A stretch of 64,000 nt of DNA, from positions 372,001-436,000 of the forward strand of contig JACKQL020000041.1 in the NCBI GenBank assembly GCA_018296165.2, given 5' to 3'. This document shows positions 35,540 to 47,482 of this stretch, one piece after another. The notes below the pieces were generated by a model. The model was not told where the DNA came from. It saw only the letters and a program-made list of their open reading frames with translations, and searched no databases. This DNA is from Termitomyces sp. T153 (lineage: Eukaryota > Basidiomycota > Agaricomycetes > Agaricales > Lyophyllaceae). Position numbers and translations under genes: made by a program. Within the stretch, counting starts at the first letter, position 1. Each line of letters starts with the position of its first letter.

Positions 35540-38500
35540 AAACAGTAGGCGGCAAAAAATTGATTCTCTATCCGGAAAGACCAAGAATATTCCAGAATTA
35601 CTAGCTTCCGGCCAACAAGATAGGCTCTCATTCGCACAAAAGACGAACTCTGTGTAAGGAGACCAATTGAAAATGAAGATGCCCAGGCCGCAATTATGCA
35701 GCGTGGGAGGCGTGGCTTGGTGACAGTGAGTGGAGGATCTTGGTCAGTGCATACGAGTGCATACAGATAGGGTTGTGCCAGTAGTATGTAAGTCGATCTC
35801 TCAAATAGCTACTTACTAATAAAATATGGCGTTCTATCGTTGACAGGCTCTCGGAAATCAAGCTAGCATCATAGCAGCCATGGCGATAATATTGGTTCTC
35901 ATTGACGTTGTAGTAGTGCGGACAAAGTAGAGATATTGTGCTAATACTATCTCCACCACACGCCATACGAGAGGGATGTCATCATGATTTATAGTTTTGT
36001 CAAAGGAGATTCAGCAAAAGAAAAAAGTAGCAAAGGCAGCATACGGAGTACCTACGGCAAGGTTAGATTAAGAGAATGAGATGGCCATGGGCTAGTAGAA
36101 ATTCTCCATGAAAGACTGATCAGTGTTCAGTAGTAGATCGTGTTCGGTAGTCGATTTGAAGCAGATATTGTGCGACAATGGGGGTTGGTAACGCCATGCA
36201 ATCGTGAACTGATTCCAACGAAAAAAGATCCAGAATAAGATGACGTATGCCAGAAGAATTGGGCGGAATGTGCGTACTGGAAGGCCTGGAGAACATTAAA
36301 TTCTGGACAACGGACCATGGAATACTCAACACCGTTATGTACCTGAGTGCAGGGAAGGGAGAACGCCAACTTCCCAATTGAACAAAATTCACGACCACGA
36401 TTGTCTCGATTCTCATTATCTCTTTTGACCGCCTCGGCATGTCACCAAGGTCCTCCCGCTCCGTGCAAGGGTGCTGCCCAAGCCCGAGTTGCATCCGAAG
36501 CCCGGCAATTGACCTCATGAAGTACTTCTTTTATCAAGAAACCTGGGCTGTCAAGGGGTCAGCACCAATGGATATGAGTTTGGATTGCGAACGTACCATA
36601 GAGAATTCAGGTAGCAGTACATGATGGCCGGGCGGGAAGATATCTTCGTAACATTACCCGTTATTCCGCTGATGTATGAGAACATTTCGAGAGATCGCAT
36701 GATGGAGATCCTACGAAGAACGTCAACAGCTAAGTCTATGGCAACGGAAAAGAAAAATATCGGGAGCTCACATCATGGAATGGGGACTTCGTAAGCTGCT
36801 TCTCGATACTCTGTCTCCCTTATGAAGACAAGAACTTTCATTTAGATCGGCCAAGGTGTCGAGGGAGTGTCTGCCCATCGCTGTCATAATAGATAGTATG
36901 ACAGTCTACGCAGATCAAACTTCAAAATGCTCAAAAGAAAAAGCTGGGACGGAACATGTAATGGCAAGCCCGATTCACAGTGAAGCATGACAAGACATCA
37001 TTCTGAACGAGAGAGGATGTCGAAGATGGAGACTTTGCAGGTCGGAAGCAAAATTGATTGCGAACCGCGTCACGCGTTTTCCCAAATTTTCATGGCCAAA
37101 CCGCCACTCCCAGTTGAAGCGCGTCGTGTACGCACACTCTTAATCGCACTTCCAATCATGGTCGCCACAGGATGCACGTTCTAAATCTCGTACGCTTTTC
37201 GCATCTACTCACCCGTAGACTAGACGTGCTGTACAAGCGTCTTGTGTTAGACGAACCACAGCGCAAGTTGCCGCCACGGCTGACTGAGGTCACTGTTAGA
37301 GGCAGCAGTACGACCACGGAAACGGGTGCGAACTAGGCTTCGGGATGACAGATGTGTAGCAAGGAAGTTAGTGTATGACAGGTACGTCATAAATTGGTAT
37401 CGATACCTACACATTTTTCATCCTTAATTCATCTTTCTCTAAATAACGCATGCTAGATGAAATAAAGTCAAAAGGAGACATCCCGGGTCCGCGGGTGGGG
37501 TTGAAGGAACGGTCAGCCCGTGTATGCACCCTCCAAACCAAAGCTCGTCGGCCATAGACATCCTTCTACGATATCGTGGTCAAAAGTGTATGAGAGAATC
37601 AGAAGCTCAATTTGAATTCTCGGAGCAATCCGATGCTTAGTTTCTGAAAACCCCTTCACACATTATCGCTCTCTGCAGATATAAGTAAACTTCGAGACTT
37701 CTACGCCATCTATGTTACTACTGCTGTGAAGCTCTGGTTCACTCCATTGAAATAGGATCCTCGTATTTCTGATCCTTTCCTTTCCCATAAGATGCCAGAC
37801 TTCCTCCATAGATCGGATCCAGCACCCTTCACCGCTGTTACCTTTGGTACTGCTACAATTCTTCGTGACTGCTGGTATTTATGCGAGTCCCCAGGTGGTC
37901 ATAACTCGTGATGCCAACGGCTGGACCTTACGTCACACAACCTTCTACAGCAATCTGAATGGGGTTACTGCTCGTGTCGAACGAGGGCCGAATCTGATGT
38001 CCATTCAAGCAAGTCGTCCATTTTCCTCTGAGAAGATGTGTACAGCGTTGGTTATTGCAATGGAGTCTGGCAGTCACCCTGATGTAGTAGCAAACCTCTT
38101 GGACCATGGCACAGGTCCACCTACTAGCAACGCTGCTGTTTTGTAGGGACTCTATTACAAATATGACAATGAGAAGACTATACATCTGGTACTGCTGAAC
38201 CGCGGATGGACAGAGATGGGGATGGGTGCACTCTAATTGATATCGAGCACAGAAAAGGTCAACGTATTGTCGAGCATTTGGCACATTATCGGACGGCCAG
38301 GCTTCAACCGTGCCGGAGTGTATCACTTGTTCCAAGCAATCAGAAGAGACGTTACGATGGGCAGTGGACAGGTGTATAGGTGTACTTTGATTGGAGGAAC
38401 TTATTAATGAACAGACAAGGTGATTGCCACTGAAATTTGTTTTGTAGTTTATCAAGTCAGCAACACGGGTTAGTTCGTAAGTGCGTGAGGCCAGAAAGTT

Positions 38501-39318
38501 GTATGGCACAGTGCGATCAGTCCAGGCTCAGGGATGGACATGGGTGTGAACCTTCAGGAGAGATGTTTTAACCTGGTTTCAGAGGTCAACTTTCGCATCA
38601 TCGCCACACAGCGGGCACTGCTCGCTACACTCATGGATCAGTGATTGGGAGACTCAGTTTAGCGTTTTACGAGCAATCAGTCAGGTTGACCAATGATGAT
38701 ACTAAAGACTCAAAGGCCATACCATTGCAGAGAAGAGGTAGAGCTCACCGAAATCACGGGAAGGCTAGTAAGGGTTACGGGAGTTCAAGCCATCCTTGAG
38801 CATCCTCTTCGTCTATCTTTTCGCACTTGGCAGCTAGATGCTAAAAACACCAACAGTCCCCTCACCATCTTCGCCACACCTCCAAAAAAAGAGAGAAAGA
38901 CTGTTGACGCTGTCGACCTCATCATGCACAGTGCAATAGACCCGCTACTTATGTGAAGATAGTATGTTCCAATCCTTCATTTTTTTCAGCTGAAAATTTG
39001 CTCCTTTCCATGTCACTGCTTGCCCCGATCCCTTGACACTCTCCTGCATTCTGCCTCCCTGCCTACCTCGCAAAAACAAAGCATCGGCACGTTGCCTTCC
39101 AATGTTCCTTACGCGACTTCCACCGATCTCCCTTCGCCTCAATCCGCGGCTTTGTGTGCATGGCTGGCGGATGTGCTGCAAAAAATAGTACCTGCTACAG
39201 CAATTTGTGGAAATTGGGCACGGGTTCGATGTCCTACATTCTTTTGAGGGAACAGTGTGGCACTCCTATCCAGATTAAGCAATGTACCAGAATACTATTG
39301 TTTGATTAGCCATCATCG
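35540..39318. other. CG-normal island without a confident gene
   Basis: Base composition differs sharply from the repeats on either side. Open frames at 35694-35966 and 36120-36518 (minus) and at 38693-38956 (plus, 87 codons, starts MMILKTQRPYHC) have no recognisable features. At 37792 an ATG opens MPDFLHRSDPAPFTAVTFGT, which stops after about 40 codons; adjoining frames to 38146 could be further exons of a decayed gene. Probably ancestral host sequence with relic exons. Confidence 0.4.
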
Positions 39319-40085
39319 AACAATTTGCGCACGAGGACACTCATGTTCCATGAGGAGGAGGTAAGGACATGTTGCCATGGCTCTTGCCAACACCTTACCC
39401 CCATATGTACTTTCAATTGTCTGAGAGTACAATGATTTGTGTAGGCGTCTGTAAGAACTATCTTCAAATGCCATTTGTCTTTCTACATGCACTTTCGGGT
39501 GCATAGAAATTTTCAGGAGACAATTCCCTTGTTCGATAATTCTCAAGCACAATACTTCAATTTGTCACGAGATGCATAACACAATTATACAAATGATTAT
39601 ACTCTCCAGACAATAAGTAATCACATTATAGTTGTCGCAGGCGCCTACACAAATCAAACAAATGATTGTACTCTCAGACGGTAGGATTTGTATTGACAAA
39701 TACTATGGCAACTTACCCCTACACTTCTTGTTATGGAACACAAGTGTCCAGGTCGTGCAAAAACTCTCTTGATAGTAATCAAGCATAATAACGGCAACTT
39801 GAACAATAGTGTCTTGGCCCGAGTGACTATTACTTGATTGAGATTGAGTGCCACACTGTTGCCACAAACAAACGTAGTACGATTGCATTAATTCAATGCA
39901 TAAGATAACCTTGGAAGGGAATGTTGTTGTTGGATATTGTTCACAATACTCCCAATTTGTGCACAACACAAACACTCTTGTTCCACGACAAGGCATGTAG
40001 GAACAAGGTTTCCATGGTCTGCCCGATAAGAAGATTGTATCCCCAGACGTAGTATTTGTCTGAGAGTATAATCATGTGTGTAGAC
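39319..40085. repeat. Foldback repeat array (alternating orientation)
   Basis: A unit of about 120-130 bp occurs three times: about 39325-39450 (plus), 39645-39770 (minus) and 39965-40085 (plus). Shared pieces are TCTGAGAGTA(C/T)AATCAT, TTGTGTAG, GTTCCA and CCATGG. A shorter fourth piece with TACAAATGATTATACTCTCC lies near 39585. The inverted pair could form a long hairpin of about 440 bp. It may be a MITE or foldback element; no protein is encoded. Confidence 0.6.
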
Positions 40086-40348
40086 AAATCGATGACACAC
40101 TGACATTGTTGCCATGCGATTTAAAAGAGTGGAAGTCCACAATCAAAGACCAACTCTACATTACCCAGCCTCAACGACTTAGCCCTCTCAATAAAACTCT
40201 AGCTTTACAATGTCCGCACTGTCCGCAGCTCTCGCAGTCCTTCGCAATATGGAAGTTAAAGTAACATTCGGCCCTATATTTACACGTGTGAGCTGCCATT
40301 CTACCAAACTCCGGATGCTTGAAGACAATGATTACTGATGCGCTAGTT

Positions 40349-40822
40349 TACACTTAGCAATTTCTGAAGGGAAATGCTATCAAAGAATACTCTGAACATG
40401 TCCTCCTCAAAAAGACGTTTGACAAAGTTAACGACGAGTATAAACTCTCAATTCGGGAAAGAAAACCTCAGCGAATTCATGGTGATAATAAATCTCAATA
40501 TGGATTTTGCATGAGCATATTGCAAGAGAGGGTGGCAGGAGGAGTCGGGGCTTACCGAGTGATCAGCATTTACGAGGGTACAAATCCTATCAAGGAGAAA
40601 CTTATCATGAAAGCCCAATTCGGCGGCGAGATTCAAGACCCAGTTAATGATTCTGTCAATGGATTACAGGTACGAACAGCTATTCTGTTTATGTTCAAGG
40701 TGCCACCATTTTTTTTGAGTCCAATTCTTCCTAAATACCTTTCGCAGGACGCGGGATGTAAACATTTGGATGGCATCAGTGTAGAGAAGCTGGCAGAGGT
40801 CAAAGAAGACAAGGAGAAATGA
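40349..40822 (+). pseudogene. Spliced host-gene fragment, function unknown
   Basis: An open frame follows a TAG near 40357 and reads KEYSEHVLLKKTF, KLSIRERKPQRIHGD and NPIKEKLIMKAQFGGEIQD. A good intron (40670-40747, GTACGA to CGCAG) joins it to a short last exon, DAGCKHLDGISVEKLAEV, with a stop at 40820. The upstream exon or start codon is not visible, and the 5' end may have been lost. CG content is normal. Not recognised. Confidence 0.4.
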
Positions 40823-41482
40823 ATAATTTGTCCAACACCAGCCTGGAGCAACATACACCCACTAGTCGATACAACTTAGTTTTTGATAGTATGTCAATGA
40901 CTCGCAATCGCATGGTTAAGAATCTGAATTACGACTCTGGATTAGCCGTGGAGACGCAATAAAACAAGAAAAAGAAGATTTCACGATGAAGGGTTGCTGA
41001 TTAATTTTTCGACTGTGATGCTAGCAGCTGTCCACATCGTAGTATTTCGCGTGAGTCTGTTCAGTCAAATCTGTGAAATTCTGGAGTCGGACAAGCGGTA
41101 GTGAGCTATATCGACGGAATTGATGCATGACTCAATAAGAATCAGCGAGAATTCGAAGAGTCGTGAGTGTTCAGACGGGTCCTGACAAGGCTCAGCCGGC
41201 AGAAAGAGTATAAAATTCAGAGGAACAGAGAGATTAGAGGGCGGCGTCGAAAACTCGTTCAGGTCGGAGACACTCTTGCCATGTCATGTGACAAACCTGA
41301 AAAAGCGGCTTGTTCCGAACCCGTAAATGAAAATTGGACTGGAGCTTGATTATTTCAAATTTTCAACATTGACCATTTCTCACTATGTGTATGAACTCCT
41401 TCTCTTCTCATTTCAAACCTTTAATGGCGTTTAGAGCAGTCCGTGTATGTCTTTCCTCCCAAGGTGATTGATTGTTTTGTTC

Positions 41483-41504
41483 ATGTGTGACGCAGTTCAC
41501 ACAT
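41483..41504. promoter_or_regulatory. Conserved inverted repeat upstream of kinase copy 2
   Basis: ATGTGTGA, six bases CGCAGT, TCACACAT. Arms are identical to those at 312-333 and the spacer has changed, consistent with either a recent duplication or selection on the arms. Confidence 0.45.
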
Positions 41505-41598
41505 ACTGCACCCGCTATTTGTTACAACGGATGGTTTCGGTGCGATTATCAAACTCTTTTTACTCGTGAGCTGTGTGGCCTTAACCGTTACAAGGACT

Positions 41599-42681
41599 AT
41601 GATTGATACTTATAAGCCTGGAAATCGGCTTACGCTCGTGCTTTCTGAAACCAATGAGAATTTAGTAGTGAGGATTGTCAAGGCGTTCACCCCGTTCACC
41701 AATTCTGTTGCTCTCCTGGTCGATGCGCAGACTGATGGGCACGAGACAAACCTCCCATCTCGCTTTTTTCTAAAATTAACGGATCGCCGTATTTATAACA
41801 CATGGTCTTTCGACTCGGAAAAGGACTACCAGACGAATATTCAATCTCGCGTCAACAAATCTGGACCGTCCTTTGAACTTGATGACTCAGAGGAGGATTA
41901 TTTACCATGGATGGATTTGTTCTACAGATGGAAGAGATGGGACGCTTCGTATCACAGAGAACACGAAGCATATAGACGTCTTCCAGAGGCACAAGCATCT
42001 GGACTCATTCCGCGTTTCTTTGGTACCGCAAAGATCGAGATGATGCATAGGGCTTTTCATCCATCCCTGAGTCATATCAATGGACTACTCATTGAGTACA
42101 TTCACGGACGTTCCATGGCATCGTTGAGGCCTGGCATCAACGTCACGATTGCAGAGGCTGAGGTCATCTCTCAACGCATTCTGGAGCTTGGACGGCATCT
42201 TCGCCGTTATGGTGTTTGTAACAATGATGTCCATGTTGGCAATATCATTCTTCGTGCCGAGAATGACTTTCCAGTCTTGATTGACTGGGGAAATGCTTCA
42301 TTTCATGCTGCCGATCTTCCTTTGCAAGAACGATGGAATTATGAGGGTCTTTGGCGAGATTTTAACTCTGACATCCGTAGTATGCTCAGAAGAGGAGTAT
42401 ATTATGAAGGACCTAACAATGATGCAGTATATCCTACTATCCCAGCTGGAGGTATATGGCATCGCTACAGAACTCCGGAGTCCGACCAGGAGCAGATCCA
42501 AGCTGCGCAAGAGTTGGGTTTCAATATGGTGAACAAGCTTATTCAAGAATTGTCATCAAAAGAAGAATTGGACATGTTTTATGATGAGGACCCTGGTGTG
42601 GATGTCAAGCATGGATTGCAGTGGAAGGTGAAGAAGGGCATAAAGACAAGAGGGTTTGATGATCCATGTCCAGAGGTGTAG
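41599..42681 (+). CDS. Fungal protein kinase-like protein, copy 2, catalytic-loop histidine lost
   Basis: Intronless, 360 codons from ATG 41599. It is colinear with copy 1 with one extra glutamate codon (DDSEEDY against DDSEDY). The lysine of RFFLKL, glutamate of HREHEAY and metal aspartate of VLIDWG are kept. The catalytic loop reads CNNDVHVGN: the histidine of HND is replaced by asparagine, while the aspartate, VHVGN and its asparagine are kept. Copy 1 shows the opposite pattern, with HND intact but VYVAN. The reading frame is open and substitutions are moderate, so both may still be expressed. AATAAA at 42687. Confidence 0.78.
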   Translation: MIDTYKPGNRLTLVLSETNENLVVRIVKAFTPFTNSVALLVDAQTDGHETNLPSRFFLKLTDRRIYNTWSFDSEKDYQTNIQSRVNKSGPSFELDDSEEDYLPWMDLFYRWKRWDASYHREHEAYRRLPEAQASGLIPRFFGTAKIEMMHRAFHPSLSHINGLLIEYIHGRSMASLRPGINVTIAEAEVISQRILELGRHLRRYGVCNNDVHVGNIILRAENDFPVLIDWGNASFHAADLPLQERWNYEGLWRDFNSDIRSMLRRGVYYEGPNNDAVYPTIPAGGIWHRYRTPESDQEQIQAAQELGFNMVNKLIQELSSKEELDMFYDEDPGVDVKHGLQWKVKKGIKTRGFDDPCPEV

Positions 42682-42686
42682 GTTGC

Positions 42687-42692
42687 AATAAA
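42687..42692 (+). promoter_or_regulatory. AATAAA polyadenylation-like signal
   Basis: Six bases after the kinase copy 2 stop, at the position equivalent to 1512-1517. Confidence 0.35.
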
Positions 42693-43014
42693 TTTTCTAA
42701 CCATGACCACATGACACATTAGTTTAATGCACAATGTATGGTGTCTGTTGCATAGGAGGTTGACAACTAATAGCAAGGATGATTGTTTGGGGTCACATAC
42801 TCAAACCATGCAAACTTGATACTTGAGAGATGCAAATCATTTTCTACTAGCAGATCTGTTCTCAGTGCTTTCTTGCTTATTGATTCAAATACACTTTTAC
42901 AGTAACATATGGAATGTCAATGCCATGAATAACTTCAGGTTTTGTGATATTCTGAAGATTCTTAAACTTGTGAACATTGTACCCATGTATCCTTCCATGA
43001 GCACCTGCATTATC

Positions 43015-44083
43015 TGTCACAACCCACTCCAGACTTCCAGGCCTCCTCCCAAGCCACCCCACTTCTCTGGAGCTCCCTCTAACATCCCATTCACCCAGGG
43101 TGCCCACCCCAGCCATCTCTGACACTTCTCTGGCAAACCCTGATGACCTTCTGGCAAACCCTGGCATGTCCCCTGTGGGCCTCCTCAGTTACCCTCCTCC
43201 TCCCACAAGGCCCTTGAGCCTCTCTGACATCTCCCCTGACTCAGGCACATGTTGCTAGCTTGTCCCCACAACCCACTTGACCCCTCCAGAACTTTCTAGC
43301 AACTGCAGAGTGGACCATATTCCCATCAGTTCCCATCAGAACATCAATGCAGCCTACTATCTGATCAGAACTGACACCCATCAACTCCACATGGCTCCAA
43401 CAAGTTCTGCTGTTGCACCCCCAATTTCCAGAGGAGTCTAGTAGTCAGTATATAAATTGTAGAGTAGCATCCATTACCCTAGTCTTGATATTGCATAACC
43501 TGGTTACTGTCTCTTGTTTCATTCTGTGTTTGTTATGTCTCCCAGCCTTCTCTCTGTTTCTATCTCTAGTCTCATATCCCTCTCAATTCTATTTCATTCT
43601 TGCTTCTGTCTTGTCTTGACTCTGTCTTGCCTCATTTGCCTCAGTTTCCTTTATTGTTCCTGAGTTCCTTTCAACTCTGATGTCATTACAAACTCCATGC
43701 ATACATTACAACTCTCCAAACATTCATAAGTTAACTCTGGACCTTGCCCCACACTTGGCCCTAGAACCCATCACTCTTAATTGATCCCCCATCAAACTCT
43801 GGCTCTGCTCCCATCACTTGCAAAGCCTCTGCTTGCCCCACCATCTATACATTCACTTATGGACTTGTGCCTAACATGCCTCTAAACCCAAACTCTACCA
43901 TGCCTGGTCTTAGACTTTCTTGGGCCACTCTGGACTTGCTTGGACTGCTCCCCTCAACTTATCCTTGCAAGTGTCTGAAGCCTAGACCACCCTGGAGTGC
44001 TAGGTTATAAGTGCAGAACATCAGTCTACCTAGTAAGGACTTGCCCAGTTAAGCTGAGCCCCTGTGGTCAGCAGAACCTGACA
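43015..44083 (+). repeat. 5' LTR of E2
   Basis: TGTCACAACCC to CCTGACA, 1069 bp. TATATAAA at 43449-43456; start-site sequence AGTCTTGATATTG at 43481-43493, 32 bp later. It splits the duplicated kinase flank. Confidence 0.9.
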
Positions 44084-44096
44084 TAATATCAAGGCT
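44084..44096 (+). other. Primer-binding site of E2 (self-priming type)
   Basis: TAATATCAAGGCT directly follows the LTR. Its complement corresponds to AGTCTTGATATTG in the LTR with two changes, one of them still allowing G-U pairing. Confidence 0.6.
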
Positions 44097-44444
44097 CCCC
44101 CTTATTCCATTTTTGATGTCTGCATACAACCCTGCATACAACTCCACTGGCTATCCAACTGATGTTCACAGTAGGCCAGTGCCCAAAAATTACTATGCCT
44201 CATTCTATCCAGGCCCACCTGCAGATCAGTATGCTCCCCATCACTGGACCCTGGATCCAAACCAGGCCTTCTATGCCCTCTCCATCAGTCAGGGAGTACC
44301 ACTAAGCTGGCACCACTCCCTGACATTTCCTGCTAATGGGGCCTACTGCCACATGTACCCCAGAGGATTCTCTGGAGCACCACCAGCTACACCCCACTCT
44401 GCCTACCTCCCTCTGGCACACTACTATGCCTACTCAACTCCCAC

Positions 44445-45443
44445 TGTAGTACTGGGTTAGAGTAATACTGATAGTTCTGGGGCTTTCTTGAAGACTTAGG
44501 AAGTCTACTCCAATTCCACACTGATGTCTTGATAAATGCTTGAAGTTGAGGTGGTTTACTTCCAAAATATTTCTATTCTGAATGCAGAGGGGTTTCAACA
44601 GACTCCAGCCTAAGTGATTCACTCCCTGGGAACCACTGAGCCTTTGCCTATTAATTGCCTGTCTATTTGCTACTCTACTTGGGCTATTTATACCTCTTTC
44701 TACAGTGCACAGACCACCCCTACATGTGACTTTTGGTTCCATACTTTCCAGCCCCTTATTCATAATTGTTATTCTAATTCCCCTTTTTGGTATGCCTGTT
44801 TCAGTGCCACAGGCCAGTTCCTGGTGCCATCATTCCTCTTTTGCATTCTTAGCTTCCATTTGCCCTATTTATCTCTTCCTCCTTTGTATTTCTTCCATTC
44901 ATATTCTTTCCCATTCAGATTCTTTCCCATTCAGGTTCTTACATTCATCTGTTCCCTCCTATTCATTCCATTCTTCTTCCTTTATTCATTTCATATTCTT
45001 CCCCATTCAGGTTCTTTCCCATTCAGGTTCTTCCATTCAACTGTTCCCTCCTATTCATTCCATTCATCTTCCTTTATTCATTTTATATTTTTCCATTCAT
45101 CTTCCTTTCCCTTCCCTGCATTCCATTCATTACCTCCTTTCAGTCAACATTCCAATCTGGTTATTCTTAGATCAGATCTAGATCTTGCCAGAATTGATGC
45201 CACTCAGGTGCTTTTGCCAGTCCCATGCTTCCCCTCCCATTACAGTGATTGGACTATTATTGAGTGTATAGTCTAGTATAGTCCTTGTCCTATCCTGTTC
45301 TGTATTTCTTCTGGTGTATTTCAAAGGGATAATGTTGCTGGAACTTGTTTTACCAGGAGGCTTACAGTTTTCAGCCTTAATAAATGTTTGTTTTGACTTC
45401 TGGTGTTTTATTATGTTCCCAATGGTGTGACAACATTGTATCA
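44445..45443. mobile_element. Solo LTR-like insertion M in E2 gag
   Basis: E2 gag is split between CCACTGTAGT at 44441-44450 and the same 10 bp at 45444-45453. Read as TG...CA, the insert is TGTAGTACTGGG to GTATCA with a 4-bp duplication CCAC; alternatively 44451-45443 with a 10-bp duplication. AATAAATG near 45380 and a T-rich tail look like an LTR end. No coding content. Confidence 0.6.
44910..45093. repeat. Two tandem 92-bp units inside M
   Basis: Both units start CCCATTCAG and share TGTTCCCTCCTATTCATTCC and TTCCTTTATTCATTT. They differ at a few bases. Confidence 0.8.
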
Positions 45444-47190
45444 CCACTGTAGTCCCAGCTCTTCTGAAGCAAATGAAGCAACCAGATAATTATTCCTCTT
45501 CTCAACTTTCATTCTCAGCTCAAGTTCCCCCCTTCCCCAGACAGCAACAAGTTGAAGCTTATGACCAACAGTGCAATGAAGTCCTCTGCTCCCTCTGCCT
45601 CTCCCCTGCAGAGTTTGCACAATGTGCTCATGCCCTCCTTGTTGGCTTGGATTACCATAACACTCCAGCAATTCCAGAAGTCTGAGCAGACCAACTCCTT
45701 AACTTCCACAAACATTACCAGCAGAGCACTCTCTGAAACCACTCAAGGTACTCTGAGAATCAATGCCAACCTCTGGAATGAGCTCTACACCCTAGTCAAC
45801 AAAATTCACACCAGCCCAAACCTCTGATGCTTTGAGGACCTATTGGACCCCATCTGCTCCTTCCATGTGCAACAAGAGGAAGCCATCAAGGTATGAGCAG
45901 AAGCCCTGGCCCCCATTCACTGCCAGCAAGAGGAACTCAATGCTGCATCAAACATCTTGAAGTTCCTCAACCCCACTGGAGGCCTCTCTGACCAACCTGC
46001 CACTCACACTCTGGCCCTCTCCACTTGCCCCCAGGCTAACTCCATCCCCAGTGCCTTCTGCACCTGGGGTCAGCCCACTGAGCCCAAACTCCATACCCAG
46101 AGAGCCCCCCAACCCCTCCCCACTAACAACAATCTTGCCTCCAACACCCTCTCCTACATTGATGAGCTGAGAAACCTCAGCAGAGAACCTGCCCTTGGGA
46201 ACAGAGCCCCAGCCCCTCTCTAGGACAGGCCTCTCCACTTCTACCTCCATGCCCCCCATGGAAATGTGCCCTCAAATGCACTCCTGCTCTGCCAAAATGT
46301 TCCAACCCCCTCACATCAACCCACAGGCCCTAGAGCACCTCAACCCTTCTTCTCCCATAACCCTCCTTGACCCCTGCCAATCCCCAATTCCCCTGCTGCC
46401 AACAACAACTATGGACCACCAACCCCCAGAGGACCTCCTCCCTGCACTGGGCCCTGGGGCCTCCTCCAGGCAATGCTGGCCAACCTCCAGGTGGCAGGCC
46501 TCCCAACAGCAGACCTCCAGGTGGATGGGGCCTGGCCATGGACAACTTTCCCCCTCAGCACAGAGGTGGGAACAATAATTACTACTACTATTACAACACT
46601 GGACTCCCACCCCAAACTCAAAACACCTAGGACAATACTCATGATGCACTGGTCTGAGAAGGAAAGCTTGACATCCAGAAGCCCAAATCCTTCACTGGCT
46701 GTAACCCCCAGAAATGGAGAATCTTCCTGATGCAATGCCTCACTATATTCTAAGCTAAGCACATCACTTTCCAGCTTGAGAACTCATGAGTGGCTTTTGC
46801 CACCTCATATCTACAGGGCATTACCTTTGATCACTACATGGCACTGCTTCAGTTTGATTCCAACAACCCTGTGCTCTCCAACTGGCTTGCTGTTACTCAG
46901 GAATTCTCCAGTAAGTTTGGAGTATTTGACACTGTAGCAGAAGTGGAGGAAAACCTCTTCAACCTCTGGTTGCACAACAACAAATGCTTCACCACCTTCA
47001 TTGTCTGGTTCAAACAAGAAGCCTACAAGACCAGCTGAAACTACAACACCCTCTAATTTGCCCTCTGCCACACCCTACCTCAATGCAACAAGGACATCCT
47101 CTTCCTCACACCCAAACAAACTACATATGATGGTTACAAGGCACTTATTATGCAGATCAATCAATGCTATTGGGAAGACTGGAGTGAAGA

Positions 47191-47478
47191 TGGGCATATA
47201 CTGGACATTTACCTATTTCCCATTGCTTAGTATGTTTTCTGTCTGATCCTGGTGCATCACACCTCAGTGTTTAACTCTCACCAAGGTGTAAGTCCCCATA
47301 GTTATATTCACTTACTACACTTACTAACATACCATAGTTACATTGCATTCTTGCAGGTACATATTAATATATTCAGTGTTTAACTCTCACTGAGGTTTAC
47401 ATTGCATTCTTGCAGTCTTGCAACTTACTCTAGCTGACCCATCACTTAGCTCCTCCCATAACTGGCCCCTGCTCAACA
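47191..47478 (+). repeat. 5' LTR of the copia element
   Basis: From TGGGCATATACTGG to GCTCAACA, 288 bp. It contains two copies of CAGTGTTTAACTCTCAC and of CATTGCATTCTTGCAG about 100 bp or less apart. The left border is set by divergence from E1 gag. Confidence 0.6.
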
Positions 47479-47482
47479 GGTT

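Larger units (their letters stand above)
41170..43014 (+). repeat. Segmental duplication, copy 2 (kinase locus)
   Basis: It matches 1-1834. The right end is set by insertion of E2 at 43015 inside TTATC, where copy 1 reads CTATC. The duplicated flank must continue beyond E2 and all its nested elements, outside the window. Confidence 0.9.
44113..47190 (+). pseudogene. gag: Ty3/gypsy-type gag of E2
   Basis: The first exon-like piece 44113-44444 starts MMSAYNPAYNSTGYP and is Tyr/Pro-rich. After the M insertion the frame resumes at 45448 with FPRQQQVEAYDQQC and runs, with stops, to the capsid motif NPVLSNWLAVTQEFSSKFG (46865-46920). It ends at the copia LTR at 47191. A Pro/Gly-rich region at 46380-46560 separates the two halves. 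No intact product. Confidence 0.75.

Noticed and set aside
37844..38146. 100-codon frame as a host gene
   Set aside because: It has no ATG near its start and no recognisable domain; kept only as a possible relic exon.
44614..45276. 220-codon Phe/Ser-rich frame
   Set aside because: It is a translation of the C/T-rich tandem repeat in insertion M; no membrane-protein family pattern and no start context.
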